Part shown: one piece after another, positions 18,651-27,009 of the stretch
Numbering within the stretch: position 1 is the first letter of the stretch
How the letters are laid out: every line of letters starts with the position of its first letter
NCBI GenBank assembly: GCA_016124855.1
Contig: WGMX01000004.1
Location: 1 to 64,000, forward strand
Origin: Anaerolineaceae bacterium
GTDB taxonomy: Bacteria; Chloroflexota; Anaerolineae; Aggregatilineales; Phototrophicaceae
Length of the DNA stretch: 64,000 nucleotides
Reading direction: 5' to 3'
Position numbers and translations under genes: made by a program
Notes under the pieces: model-generated
Told to the model about the DNA's origin: nothing
Databases searched by the model: none
What the model saw: only the letters and a program-made list of their open reading frames with translations

Positions 18651-19769
18651 TTAATCGTCATCATCCCTGTCATTCGAGCCGTGATTGTCTTCTTTTTCGT
18701 GGTCGTGAGAGGAACTATTGCCGAAATTCGAGTTTGCCGCTGGCGCGCTCGAATTGGGTTGATTTTGGACAACGATTTGTGGTGGTTGGGCTTCGCGGTA
18801 GGGGATGTCATAGATTGTCAACTGCGCACAATTGCCATTGAGAACGCCAAGCTCTTTGCTCATCCATGTTCCACTGCCATCGCTATTGGCGACTAAGAGC
18901 CAACTGTTTTCGACATTAGTTCCCCCGACTAAGAAGTTGTCTGCGCGGTGAGCATAGCCTAAGATGCTATAGCCCGTACCGGGACCACTGCGAAGATTAA
19001 TGGAACTCTGGTTGATCTGAATTGTGCAGTCGGGTTGAGTGGCCGAGGCTACGGAGGCCGATGGAACTGTTGTCGCCATAACTGCTGCGGGCAAGTGTGC
19101 AATTTGGGCGGACGTAATACTGATACCGGCGACGGTTGGGGCGGACGGTTGAGTATTCAGCAGCGACAACTGATATTCACCACCGTCCAGGGTCAAGCTC
19201 AAGCCATCAATCTGACTAGCATCTAAAGTTGCTACAGGTGAACCCGTATTGTCCAGCACTTGCGCAGTTGTCAGTGAGCCGGGAAAAGTTGCCGTCAGAT
19301 TACCTTGTGTTTGCGCCGGGATTGAAATTGATAAGGTGGCTGAGGGCGAACTCGCTGACAAAGGAGCATCAAATTCTTGACCAAGCGTCAGGGCTGAATT
19401 GGAGGTCAGTGTTGTTCCGACGGGAGTAGTCAAATCAGATTGGGAGACAATTGAAACATAGGCTTCTTGGACACCGGGCATACGCTCCAGAGTTACTGTA
19501 GGTGCGGACACCCCCGGCGCGAAGTGTAATTCCAGCGCATGTACGCGCTGATCGGTCGTCATGAAGATTTGTTTTCCGGTGCTGTCTTTAACCGTAACGG
19601 CTGCACCGCTTAACCGAAGTGAAAGTGCACCAGCAGCTCCCGGCGCGAGGGTTATGGCAAGGTCAATGCCGGGAGTGGCATCGTTCAGAACAATTGGTTG
19701 ATTGTCCTGAGCAAAGGTTTTGCCAGCTATCATCAACATGACCAACAAAAAAGCAATCCAGCGTTTCAT
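18651..19769 (-). CDS. Secreted protein with SH3b domain and acidic tail
   Basis: This 372-residue protein starts with a clear signal peptide (MKRWIAFLLVMLMIAGKTFAQD). Residues about 25-245 are Ala/Ser/Thr-rich beta structure without a domain I recognise. A bacterial SH3-like domain follows (INLRSGPGTGYSILGYA ... WLLVANSDGSGTWMSKELG), and the end is a charged HDHEKEDNHGSNDRDDDD tail. SH3b domains often bind wall peptides. AAGGAG lies 7 bases before this ATG and 4 before an adjacent ATG at 19772; the longer frame to 19835 overlaps apbE. It follows apbE by only 16 bp in the operon. Confidence 0.78.
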   Translation of the reverse strand: MKRWIAFLLVMLMIAGKTFAQDNQPIVLNDATPGIDLAITLAPGAAGALSLRLSGAAVTVKDSTGKQIFMTTDQRVHALELHFAPGVSAPTVTLERMPGVQEAYVSIVSQSDLTTPVGTTLTSNSALTLGQEFDAPLSASSPSATLSISIPAQTQGNLTATFPGSLTTAQVLDNTGSPVATLDASQIDGLSLTLDGGEYQLSLLNTQPSAPTVAGISITSAQIAHLPAAVMATTVPSASVASATQPDCTIQINQSSINLRSGPGTGYSILGYAHRADNFLVGGTNVENSWLLVANSDGSGTWMSKELGVLNGNCAQLTIYDIPYREAQPPQIVVQNQPNSSAPAANSNFGNSSSHDHEKEDNHGSNDRDDDD

Positions 19770-19785
19770 CATAATACTCCTTGTG

Positions 19786-20706
19786 TTACACAACATAAGC
19801 GAGAAAGTTATCGGTTGCAAATACCCTGCCATCATGGCGAACCACCATTGCGGCTGTTCGGGTTTGTTTGTTTATCCATTCCAAACCAATTTCGATCCCT
19901 AATATCAAAATGACTTTTGCGTAGGCTTCAGCCGATGGAGCATGAGGATGAATAACCGTCACGGTGGCAATATCGGTCTTAACGGGCATCTGGGTGGCAG
20001 GATCAATGATGTGGTGTCGGGGGTGCGCACCCTGATACCAGCGCCGATAATCCGTTCCACTGGTGACGACGCAGGAATCTGAAAGGGCAATATGAAGAAT
20101 AGGTGGACTATCAGAACGATTGCCCGGTTCGGCAACGGCGATTTTCCAACCCTGCTCGCCAGATGGCGCACCACGAGCGGCAATGTCGCCACCGATGTCG
20201 ATCAGACAAGCGCCATGTGCCTGCAAACGATTAGCCATATATTGAGCAACCCAACCCTTAGCAACACCCCCTAAGTCAATGCGCGCTGGAAGACAAACAC
20301 GCTGCCCGCGCACATCCACTTTTATGTCATGCCAATCGGCTAACTTAGTAGTAGGTGTTGCCGGACTGGAAGTGCCAAAATGTATATCCTCAAATGTCCG
20401 GTCATAGCCTACAGCCTCCAACGCGTCCAGAATTAATGGGTTGTACAAGCCATTGGTCGAACGTGCCCCTTGCTTTGCCGCCTGAATATTTGCGAGCAAA
20501 GTGGGACTGACCGTGACCCATTCTCCTAGTCGGGTATTAAGTCGAGATAACTCGCTGTTCGAGCGAAATCGTGAAAGACAATTTTCCAAGACTTCGACAT
20601 GTGAAGGCTGTTCCTGAAGGATGGCTTGACCATCTAAGTCGGTATCGAGCCAAAAATTCATTTGACAACCCATTGCGCGGAAAGACATAGCGTAAAGCGT
20701 TGACAC
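19786..20706 (-). CDS. apbE: FAD:protein FMN transferase ApbE
   Basis: This 306-residue protein shows the ApbE family blocks: FRAMGCQMNFWLDT, LSRFRSNSELSRLN, the DLGGVAKGWVAQYMANRLQAHGACLIDIGGDI core, VVTSGTDYRRW and HHIIDPATQMPV. ApbE moves FMN from FAD onto Thr/Ser of extracytoplasmic redox proteins. No N-terminal signal or lipobox is evident, unlike exported ApbE proteins, so its compartment is unclear. It is encoded between a small exported protein and an SH3b protein, with a ferric-reductase-like protein further on. No FMN-binding domain partner is seen. Confidence 0.92.
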   Translation of the reverse strand: MSTLYAMSFRAMGCQMNFWLDTDLDGQAILQEQPSHVEVLENCLSRFRSNSELSRLNTRLGEWVTVSPTLLANIQAAKQGARSTNGLYNPLILDALEAVGYDRTFEDIHFGTSSPATPTTKLADWHDIKVDVRGQRVCLPARIDLGGVAKGWVAQYMANRLQAHGACLIDIGGDIAARGAPSGEQGWKIAVAEPGNRSDSPPILHIALSDSCVVTSGTDYRRWYQGAHPRHHIIDPATQMPVKTDIATVTVIHPHAPSAEAYAKVILILGIEIGLEWINKQTRTAAMVVRHDGRVFATDNFLAYVV

Positions 20707-20718
20707 AACAGTGATCCC

Positions 20719-21117
20719 TTAGCGACTGGATTGTGTTGATGGTTGGGACGGTGCCTGACTTTGAACTTGAGCAGGGCTGGATGATTGCACAATCACGACA
20801 GGGGGCGGTTGGACAATGGTGATGGGTCGTGGCGGTTGGATGTTGATAGGGGTACTGTTTGTAACTTTAGGAACAGGGTTATTAACAGGGGAATGACGGA
20901 TAATGACAATAGTCGGGGCTGAGCTGATCACGGTTTTAGTTGATTCGATGGCAGGGGTTATGACTGCTGTGTCGGCGGGATTAGCCGGCAGTATTGATGT
21001 TGGCTTAATATCAAGTGTGGCGAGCGTCTCGGCCCCGACAATTGTTGCCATTGTACTTCCAACTACCAGTGTCGCCCTGACGGCGAAGCGCTTTAAGGGT
21101 GTCATTCCAGAAGTCAT
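20719..21117 (-). CDS. Small exported Pro/Ser/Gln-rich protein
   Basis: This 132-residue protein has a hydrophobic N-terminus (FAVRATLVVGSTMATIVGAE) that could be a signal peptide or anchor. The rest is low-complexity, rich in Pro, Ile, Val and Ser, ending SQAPSQPSTQSSR. I recognise no domain or known flavinylation motif in it. It is the first gene of the operon with apbE, starting 13 bp upstream of it. GGAG lies about 9 bases before the ATG. Its position suggests an accessory to the redox operon, without further support. Confidence 0.6.
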   Translation of the reverse strand: MTSGMTPLKRFAVRATLVVGSTMATIVGAETLATLDIKPTSILPANPADTAVITPAIESTKTVISSAPTIVIIRHSPVNNPVPKVTNSTPINIQPPRPITIVQPPPVVIVQSSSPAQVQSQAPSQPSTQSSR

Positions 21118-21459
21118 TCACATATCTCCACTACTAATTTGAGCCTAAGACATAAATTCACAGGGAATTCACCTGTAACGACGAAATTTCCATAAAAAAG
21201 TTTCGCTGTACTGGTTAGTAGTTAGTACCAATGTCTTAGTTGTGGCCCGGAAACCGGTTATTGTCTTCGCGCCTCTCGGCACTTGCTCTGGTATTTAGTT
21301 GATTGTTTCGAATGATGAATGATGAAGGTGGTTAAGAGGGTCATATCGAATACACTAATCCCCGCAAGAAGCGGGGATTTTGGTTTAAGCGCAGATGGAA
21401 TAGACAAGCATATCTGCATAATATGGGAGCATTGCGTCTGTCTTGACGCGTGGGGCAGA
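21118..21459. other. Intergenic region, 342 bp, with a plus-strand terminator-like hairpin
   Basis: This region holds the upstream side of the redox operon and the downstream side of the 89-aa gene. A GC-rich hairpin with a plus-strand T-tract lies at 21357-21383, although no plus-strand gene precedes it within 3 kb. No protein-coding frame looks real. Confidence 0.5.
21357..21383 (+). terminator. Hairpin with plus-strand T-tract, no obvious gene
   Basis: AATCCCCGC pairs with GCGGGGATT across AAGAA and is followed by TTGGTTT. In the plus orientation it would end a transcript from the gene-free region 21120-21350. In the minus orientation it could end the 89-aa gene transcript, but no T-run follows there. 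Confidence 0.5.
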
Positions 21460-21729
21460 TTATGCGATGGATGTAGACCTTTTCGATCCGATGTAGATCA
21501 GGGCTTCATCGGCTTTGATGTTGTGTTGTTCGGGGTCGGATAACACGGTGAGTCCGAATTCATCCAAGGGGTGGGTGGGACGAACCAATAGTGCATCAAT
21601 GCGATCCCATTCGATTTCGAGCGACAATGCTTTTTGACCTTCATACTCTTTGGGTACGACATCAAAGCGCACGAAACCATTGGCTTTACAAAACGCATTC
21701 CATGAATTTTCTAGTTTTGAATCCGGCAT
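21460..21729 (-). CDS. Hypothetical protein (89 aa)
   Basis: I do not recognise this protein. It starts MPDSKLENSWNAFCKANGFV, is predicted soluble, acidic and mixed alpha/beta, and has no signal peptide or membrane segment. GAGGT lies 5-6 bases before the ATG. It is encoded alone on the minus strand, divergent from the aldo/keto reductase gene, with about 206 bp between the two starts. Confidence 0.6.
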   Translation of the reverse strand: MPDSKLENSWNAFCKANGFVRFDVVPKEYEGQKALSLEIEWDRIDALLVRPTHPLDEFGLTVLSDPEQHNIKADEALIYIGSKRSTSIA

Positions 21730-21935
21730 TTCTACCTCTTTCAGATTGACTTATTCAGGGGAATCTGGAACGGGCAAATTTTGAATTTCACTTAATATTA
21801 AGTAGGCTCTGGATAAGAATGGAGTGTCACATGTACTAATTTCTGCTAGGTCAGTGTTGAAAAGGTCTAGCGAAGCTGGCGTGACGCGTTAAGATAGAGA
21901 AACCCTGCAAAAATTCTTTTAAAAGGAGTGAATTA

Positions 21936-22949
21936 ATGGAATACCGACCTTTAGGACGTACAGGCGTGATGGTTTCTAGCCTTTGTTTAGGCGTAATGAA
22001 TTTTGGCGGCGTGACCAATACTGAAGATTCGATTGCCATGATTGACCGTGCACTGGATGCCGGGATCAACTTTATCGACACTGCCAATGTCTACAATGCA
22101 GGGGAAAGTGAAGTGGTTTTGGGCAAGGCATTGAAGGCCAACGGCAAGCGTGACTCGATTGTGTTGGCTACGAAAGTGAACGGTGTGGTGGGTACGGGAC
22201 AGAATGATCGGGGTATTTCCCGCTACCATATTATTAAAGCGTGTGATGATTCGCTGCGGCGTTTGCAAACCGACCACATTGATCTTTACCAGCTTCATCG
22301 TCCATCTGCGACAATTCCACAAGATGAAACGCTGCGCGCGTTAGATGATCTGGTACGGGCGGGTAAAGTCCGGTATGTCGGCAGTTCAACTTTTCCAGCG
22401 TGGCAGGTGATGGAAGGGCTTGCCACTAGCGAAAAATATAATCTGGTTCGATATATCAGCGAACAACCCCCGTACAATTTGCTTGACCGGCGCATTGAAA
22501 ATGAATTGGTTCCGCTGTGCCAGAAATACGGCATCGCGTTGTTACCGTGGTCACCACTGGCTGGTGGTATCCTTGCAGGACGTTATAACACGAATGGTTC
22601 AGCGGGTGGTCATTTCCCCGAAGGCTCACGCGCACTACGCATGGGTCAAACCTTCCAAGATCGTGTGACTGCCAGCGGAATCAACGCGGCACAGCGCGTG
22701 GGTGAGATGGCACAAGAACGCGGTCTAACGGCTTCGCAGTATGCGCTGCTGTGGTGCAAAGATCAACCGGGAATAACGTCACCTATTCTCGGGCCACGCA
22801 CAATGGCACATTTGGAAGATGCGCTGGTTATTGCCGATAAACATCTCGATGATGCAGATCGTGCGCTGTTGGATGAACTGGTGCATCCCGGAACGGCGGT
22901 TGCCGATTTCCATAACAGCAATGATTGGATGAAAGCCCGTGTCCATTAA
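21936..22949 (+). CDS. Aldo/keto reductase
   Basis: This 337-residue protein has the AKR TIM-barrel landmarks: MEYRPLGRTGVMVSSLCLG, GINFIDTANVYNAGESEVVLGKAL (catalytic Asp and Tyr), ATKVNG (Lys), HIDLYQLHRP (His) and the C-terminal NADPH-binding stretch GITSPILGPRTMAHLEDAL. It would reduce an aldehyde or ketone with NADPH in the cytoplasm. Family members of this AKR11/13-like type have broad or unknown substrates. AAAAGGAGTG precedes the ATG. It is followed by a strong bidirectional terminator. Confidence 0.93.
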   Translation: MEYRPLGRTGVMVSSLCLGVMNFGGVTNTEDSIAMIDRALDAGINFIDTANVYNAGESEVVLGKALKANGKRDSIVLATKVNGVVGTGQNDRGISRYHIIKACDDSLRRLQTDHIDLYQLHRPSATIPQDETLRALDDLVRAGKVRYVGSSTFPAWQVMEGLATSEKYNLVRYISEQPPYNLLDRRIENELVPLCQKYGIALLPWSPLAGGILAGRYNTNGSAGGHFPEGSRALRMGQTFQDRVTASGINAAQRVGEMAQERGLTASQYALLWCKDQPGITSPILGPRTMAHLEDALVIADKHLDDADRALLDELVHPGTAVADFHNSNDWMKARVH

Positions 22950-22998
22950 AACATCGCTCGAACGGTGACTCTACACACGAATTTGTGCGACGCATAAC

Positions 22999-23028
22999 AA
23001 AAATCCTCACTAAAAAGTGAGGATTTTT
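22999..23028. terminator. Bidirectional intrinsic terminator
   Basis: AAAAATCCTCACT pairs with AGTGAGGATTTTT around an AAAA loop. T-tracts occur on both strands, so it can end both the aldo/keto reductase gene (plus) and the four-helix membrane protein operon (minus). Confidence 0.9.
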
Positions 23029-23065
23029 ATTCGAATTCAGCCGCTCGCTGTCACTCTTGAAATTG

Positions 23066-23572
23066 TTACAAGTATCTGGCGCTGCCCATGCACACCAGCG
23101 CCACCATCATTAGAATCATGCTGATACGTGCGTGACCTAGTAAAGCAGCAGCCAATGTATTGAGTTCTGTCACAGTCGCTGAAGGGATAGGCTGATTGTC
23201 ATCCGGCAGTACTGTCAAAGCTTTAACCAGTGCTTTGGTGGCGCGGTCCGTCACTGCGCCGCCATGAACGGTGGCGATGAAACCAGCCGCCGCACCAATC
23301 CCAAGTACCATGTTACCGGTTTGTGAAAAATGGCTCGGTGCATTTCCAACAAGGTATAACAGAATACCTGCTAAGGTGGTTGTACCTGCGACCATCGGCA
23401 CTAATCGAGTATAGGCTGTGCGCGTAAACAGCGTTTTCAGATAACGGTAGCCTTCTTCACCCGCTTTCACGGCTGCGGGCGCAATGTATAACGTCAGTGT
23501 TCCGCCGAGCGCCACCCAAGAAACCGCACTGACAATATGTAATAACCGCAAGAGGACGAGCAAAATGTCCAT
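23066..23572 (-). CDS. Four-helix membrane protein, paralog B
   Basis: This 168-residue protein has four hydrophobic helices (about 3-28, 58-78, 85-105 and 140-165). It begins MDILLVLLRLLHIVSAVSW and ends ISMILMMVALVCMGSARYL. It is a close paralog of the next gene upstream: helix 1, the LAGILLYLVGNAPSHFSQTGN block and the C-terminal ALVCMGSARYL are shared. A conserved His in helix 1 and another in TVHGGAV could bind haem, as in CopD-like or b561-like membrane proteins, but that is inference. It is the last gene of the unit with the cytochrome c lipoprotein. Confidence 0.75.
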   Translation of the reverse strand: MDILLVLLRLLHIVSAVSWVALGGTLTLYIAPAAVKAGEEGYRYLKTLFTRTAYTRLVPMVAGTTTLAGILLYLVGNAPSHFSQTGNMVLGIGAAAGFIATVHGGAVTDRATKALVKALTVLPDDNQPIPSATVTELNTLAAALLGHARISMILMMVALVCMGSARYL

Positions 23573-23617
23573 TATTTCTCCTGTAATTGGGTTCCGAGAC
23601 TTTTGGCTGCTCCAGTT

Positions 23618-24115
23618 TTACAGATAACGGGCGCTGCCCATACAAACGAGTGCAACCACCATCAGAATCAAGCTGTGGCGTGACTGTGTTAACAGCTTGA
23701 GGGTTAGTTCATTAAGCTGTGTTTTGTCAGCATCGGAAAGGGCACTGCCTAATTGTACGACCGTTTGCCCCACCGTTCTGGAGGTTCGCCCCAATACTGC
23801 TCCCCCATGAATAGCTGCCGCAAGGCCAGAGATCGCACCAATTCCCAGTACGATATTGCCCGTCTGGGAGAAATGACTGGCGGCATCACCCACGAGATAC
23901 AACAGGATGCCGGCTAAGGTGGTTATTCCAGAAACTGAAGGGAAAATCATCGCAAATCCGGGTTGAGTAAACAGCGATTTCATATAACGAAACCCTGTTT
24001 CACCCGCCGCTACTGTGGCCGGGATTATATAGAATGACATTGCGCCACCCAGCCCGACCCATGCAAATGCCCCGACGATATGTATCAAACGCAAAAGCAC
24101 CAACAAAATATTCAT
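23618..24115 (-). CDS. Four-helix membrane protein, paralog A
   Basis: This 165-residue protein begins MNILLVLLRLIHIVGAFAW and shares the LAGILLYLVGDAASHFSQTGNIVLGIGA block, AIHGGAV and the C-terminal LILMVVALVCMGSARYL with the gene downstream, so the pair is a tandem duplication. It has four membrane helices. Eleven bases separate its start from the stop of the cytochrome c gene, so both are co-transcribed. A role as a haem- or quinone-linked membrane partner of the cytochrome is plausible but unproven. Confidence 0.75.
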   Translation of the reverse strand: MNILLVLLRLIHIVGAFAWVGLGGAMSFYIIPATVAAGETGFRYMKSLFTQPGFAMIFPSVSGITTLAGILLYLVGDAASHFSQTGNIVLGIGAISGLAAAIHGGAVLGRTSRTVGQTVVQLGSALSDADKTQLNELTLKLLTQSRHSLILMVVALVCMGSARYL

Positions 24116-24126
24116 TTTCTCCCCCT

Positions 24127-24519
24127 TTAGAGTGTCAATAAGTAGGCGATCAAATCAGCGATTTGCTGCGATGTTAACTTCTGAGCATACTGACCATACA
24201 TAAGATTCGCAAATCCACTAACGACATAAGACGCCGGTTTGGTGATGCTGTTATGCGTATAATCAACTGCCGACATCCCTTCGACATATGTAGGTGCAAG
24301 TGCCGCGTAGCCCTTAAAACTAGGGCCGACAAGGGTGCTGCCATCCAATGTGTGACAGCTGTTACAAGCTGGCGCGCCGTTAATCGATTGTGTAAATAAG
24401 GCTGCACCGCGCGAGGCATCACCAACTGGAAGGGCGTCTCCCGAAGCGTTAGTTGAACCGGAACAGGCTGCACAGATGATGGTCAAAATGAGACAGGCGA
24501 ACGAAATCAATTGTCGCAT
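24127..24519 (-). CDS. Cytochrome c class I lipoprotein
   Basis: This 130-residue protein has an N-terminal lipoprotein-type signal (MRQLISFACLILTIICAAC, probable lipidated Cys19), a single haem site C52NSCH56 and a likely distal ligand in ANLMYGQYAQKL, ending with a class I-type helix SQQIADLIAYLLTL. It would be a membrane-anchored electron carrier outside the cytoplasmic membrane. It heads an operon with two paralogous four-helix membrane proteins. The partner oxidase or reductase is not in the window. Confidence 0.9.
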   Translation of the reverse strand: MRQLISFACLILTIICAACSGSTNASGDALPVGDASRGAALFTQSINGAPACNSCHTLDGSTLVGPSFKGYAALAPTYVEGMSAVDYTHNSITKPASYVVSGFANLMYGQYAQKLTSQQIADLIAYLLTL

Positions 24520-24613
24520 AAGGTTCTCCGTAGGTCGTTGCTGATACTACCCTCTAATACGGGTGCGACCCTGATTGTGTTTTAAATACTGTACTAAAGG
24601 GCAGTGATATGCG

Positions 24614-25174
24614 CTATTCGGTTATGTCGGCCATACGTTTGCAAATCGCCAGTGTCATGAGGCAATCGCCAAGGGCGCTGTGGGCATCAACCGTTGGCAG
24701 GCCATAATAGCGTACGGCAGTCGCAAGTTTTTGCCAGCGATAGGAACGGCGCATACTATTCCAGTCACCGTAAACTTCAGCGAAACCTTCCATCGCGCAC
24801 CACCAGCGACTAATGCCTTTCCAATCGGTCTTTTTGATGCCGGCTGCTTCAGCACTTTGATGCAGCATCTTGCGGTCATAAACCGCGTTGTAGACAATGA
24901 CATTTTGACCATTTAGGGTTTGGCGCAGATTTTCCACAACGTCCTCAAAGGGTGGTGCTTGTGCGACCATCTGATTAGTGATGCCGTGAATACGGGTAGT
25001 ACTGGGGGGGATTGGTTCCCGGGGTTTCACCAAGGTGTCGATCAGCGTTTTGCCGGCTGCATCAACCACACCGATTTGAACGACCTCACCCCGTTCGAGG
25101 CCGGTGGTTTCGGTATCTAAAATCAAATATTGTCCACTGCGGATAACTTCTAAAAGTTCTTGTAATTCACTCAT
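24614..25174 (-). CDS. DnaQ-like 3'-5' exonuclease
   Basis: This 186-residue protein has the DEDDh exonuclease motifs: ILDTETTG (Exo I), IVYNAVYDRKML (Exo II) and DAHSALGDCLMTL (Exo III with His-Asp). It lacks polymerase or other domains. It may trim RNA or DNA 3' ends, as an epsilon-subunit, RNase T or oligoribonuclease-like enzyme. The start at 25174 (MSELQELLEV) is chosen because GGAG lies about 10 bases before it; the longer start at 25207 has no ribosome site. It stands alone, with a terminator region upstream belonging to the next gene. Confidence 0.88.
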   Translation of the reverse strand: MSELQELLEVIRSGQYLILDTETTGLERGEVVQIGVVDAAGKTLIDTLVKPREPIPPSTTRIHGITNQMVAQAPPFEDVVENLRQTLNGQNVIVYNAVYDRKMLHQSAEAAGIKKTDWKGISRWWCAMEGFAEVYGDWNSMRRSYRWQKLATAVRYYGLPTVDAHSALGDCLMTLAICKRMADITE

Positions 25175-25276
25175 AACCGGTTTGCTCCGCAATTCAAACG
25201 AGAACATCTGTGCAGATTATGCCACTGTTTAGCCTAACACTCAACAGGCTGTTTTGGAGGACATGTGGTTGGATGA

Positions 25277-25312
25277 ATCAAAAAATCCCTACCAGAGGGC
25301 AGGGATTTTGAA
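25277..25312 (-). terminator. Terminator of the PRC-barrel gene
   Basis: A stem formed by AAAATCCCT and AGGGATTTT with a 10-base loop is followed on the minus strand by a run of T. It lies some 35 bp after the PRC-barrel gene stop. Confidence 0.75.
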
Positions 25313-25344
25313 TTTCGCTTCAATGTTGTTCTTTGGCGACGGTC

Positions 25345-26013
25345 TTAGGCCGGTGTCTCGTGAAACTCCGGAACTTCCTTGAGGACGCTTGATCCGACGT
25401 TCAACTGGACTTCGTCTTCCTGAATGTCATGAATCCAGCCGAAGGGTATGAGTTTTTGTTCTTTGAAGAAAAGCCCTTCCGAGAGCAGGAAGTGGGTAGC
25501 ATGGTCATTAGCTGAATTGATGAAGATGCGCTTTACACTGCCGACATGTTTGCCGTCTGCACTTACGACCGCTGCGCCTTCACGTAAAGCAATTGTGTTC
25601 GCTGGAATATTTTGTACGGTTTCGGTTGGATAGGGTGGTGGATAGGCGTAGCGATCACCGTAATCAGGGTAACCCATCCAACCTGCCGTTGGCGCATACC
25701 AATAATATGGCTCTGCTAAGCCAGCCGGATAAGCCGCCGATTCGGCTTCTTCCTCACCTAACCCGATGTAATGGGTTTCTTCAAATGGCGGAAGATCGTC
25801 AAGTTTTCCGGCGTCCTGTCGCAGTGTTACGGTTTGATCATTAGCGGTGGCAATCACATTTATGGGTACGATTTTGTCTTCCGTAAAAAGAAAGCCCTTA
25901 CGAACAACGATGTGGGTGACTTCCTTCGTGTTCGGGTTAAGAACGACACGGTCAACGCTGCCGACATCTTTGCCATCGTAGCTTGTGACCTTAGTGCCTT
26001 GTTTGAATTCCAT
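25345..26013 (-). CDS. Protein with two PRC-barrel domains
   Basis: This 222-residue protein contains two PRC-barrel repeats (about 2-75 and 143-218): TKVTSYDGKDVGSVDRVVLNP and AAVVSADGKHVGSVKRIFIN, each followed by a TEDKIVPI or KEQKLIPF segment. A Tyr/Pro-rich linker (YYWYAPTAGWMGYPDYGDR) lies between them. PRC barrels occur in photosynthetic reaction centre H subunits, RimM and stress proteins. No membrane helix is present. A general stress or RNA-related function is possible; nothing nearby decides. Confidence 0.85.
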   Translation of the reverse strand: MEFKQGTKVTSYDGKDVGSVDRVVLNPNTKEVTHIVVRKGFLFTEDKIVPINVIATANDQTVTLRQDAGKLDDLPPFEETHYIGLGEEEAESAAYPAGLAEPYYWYAPTAGWMGYPDYGDRYAYPPPYPTETVQNIPANTIALREGAAVVSADGKHVGSVKRIFINSANDHATHFLLSEGLFFKEQKLIPFGWIHDIQEDEVQLNVGSSVLKEVPEFHETPA

Positions 26014-26526
26014 TTTGAACTTCCTCTCTCAGACCTTAAAATCTGTACAGCTAATGATGACCCCGGCGTTTTTTGCTATAAGGGAGACTTCATTAGCCTA
26101 CTTTTTATCTTATGACGTGAATGTAGATTTGTTGTGAGCCAAGATACCCATTTTAGCGACTGAAAAATACCCGCCTTCAAATGGGAAGAATCGACTATGC
26201 AAGCATATTGTCATGGCGGCTTCAGTACGTTTCAGAGTATTCCTAATTTAGCCTTAGGGTTCCAGTTCGTGCTAAGTCTCGCCCATTGTATGGTATACCG
26301 AGGCAGCGGGCGGGAAAAATCCCGCTCGTACAACCGAACGTTATTTTCGGTCAAGGATTACACCACTTAAATCATGTGATGCCGCAGTTACGGACTGATA
26401 AAACGTTGTGGAAATAGGAAAGGTAGGGCTTGTTAGAGGTTCTCAAATGCCGCATTCTAAGAATAAGTCGGGACGGATGCAAATCCGATCTGGTTTTTCG
26501 AACAATAGATGAGGAGGTAACCACTT
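26014..26526. other. Intergenic region, 513 bp
   Basis: Divergent promoter region between the PRC-barrel gene and the proline-rich gene. It contains one short palindrome (GCGGGA/TCCCGC, 26310-26325, followed by TCGTAC). I see no gene, RNA or clear promoter in it. Confidence 0.5.
26310..26325. repeat. Short palindrome
   Basis: GCGGGA and TCCCGC form a 6-bp stem with an AAAA loop, flanked by TCGTAC on the right. It resembles the other short palindromes of this window but lacks the GTAGGGG flank. Confidence 0.4.
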
Positions 26527-26820
26527 ATGCTAAACATAAATGAGCCTTACCCAATAATTCCCCCAATTGATCCACCTCCAGTTGATCCGCCGGGGCCGCT
26601 TCCCCCGAAGCCGCCGGGACCCATGCCCGAGCCACCGCCCAACCCGCTTCCCCCGAAGCCACCGGAACCCATGCCTGATCCGCCACCCGGCCCGTTACCA
26701 CCGAAACCGCCCGAACCGATGCCTGATCCCGTTCCCGGCCCATTACCGGAGCCATCGCCAAGTCCTAAGCCGCCGACTGATCCACCGGTTCCCCAACCAC
26801 TGTCGACCGGGCAAAACTAG
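26527..26820 (+). CDS. Proline-rich tandem-repeat protein (97 aa)
   Basis: Residues 25-72 are three near-identical 16-residue repeats of the form LPPKPPEPMPDPPPGP (DNA unit 48 bp, about 26599-26742), with similar flanks. Nearly half of all residues are Pro and there is no signal peptide, membrane helix or LPXTG motif. GAGGAGGT precedes the ATG, and a terminator follows 13 bp after the stop, so it looks like a genuine one-gene transcript. I recognise no family. A reading frame on the other strand is a shadow of the repeat. Confidence 0.6.
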   Translation: MLNINEPYPIIPPIDPPPVDPPGPLPPKPPGPMPEPPPNPLPPKPPEPMPDPPPGPLPPKPPEPMPDPVPGPLPEPSPSPKPPTDPPVPQPLSTGQN

Positions 26821-26833
26821 TCGTATATGCAAG

Positions 26834-26857
26834 CCCCGATAATACGTCGGGGTTTCT
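26834..26857 (+). terminator. Terminator of the proline-rich gene
   Basis: CCCCGA (26834-26839) pairs with TCGGGG (26847-26852) and is followed by TTTCTATT. Confidence 0.75.
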
Positions 26858-27009
26858 ATTGAATCGAAGGTTCCTTTTGGGTTTAAAAGTCGGATTTGTA
26901 TTCCTATTCTACGGCTTATCCTCTAGCTCAAAGACCTATACAAACCATAAACTATAAACGTGCGAATATTTATGTAGCGGGAAGAATTTTACAGAGCTGA
27001 CCGGACAAG

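Noticed and set aside
26525-26761. 78-codon antisense frame
   Set aside because: It mirrors the proline-codon repeats of the plus-strand gene and has no start signals.
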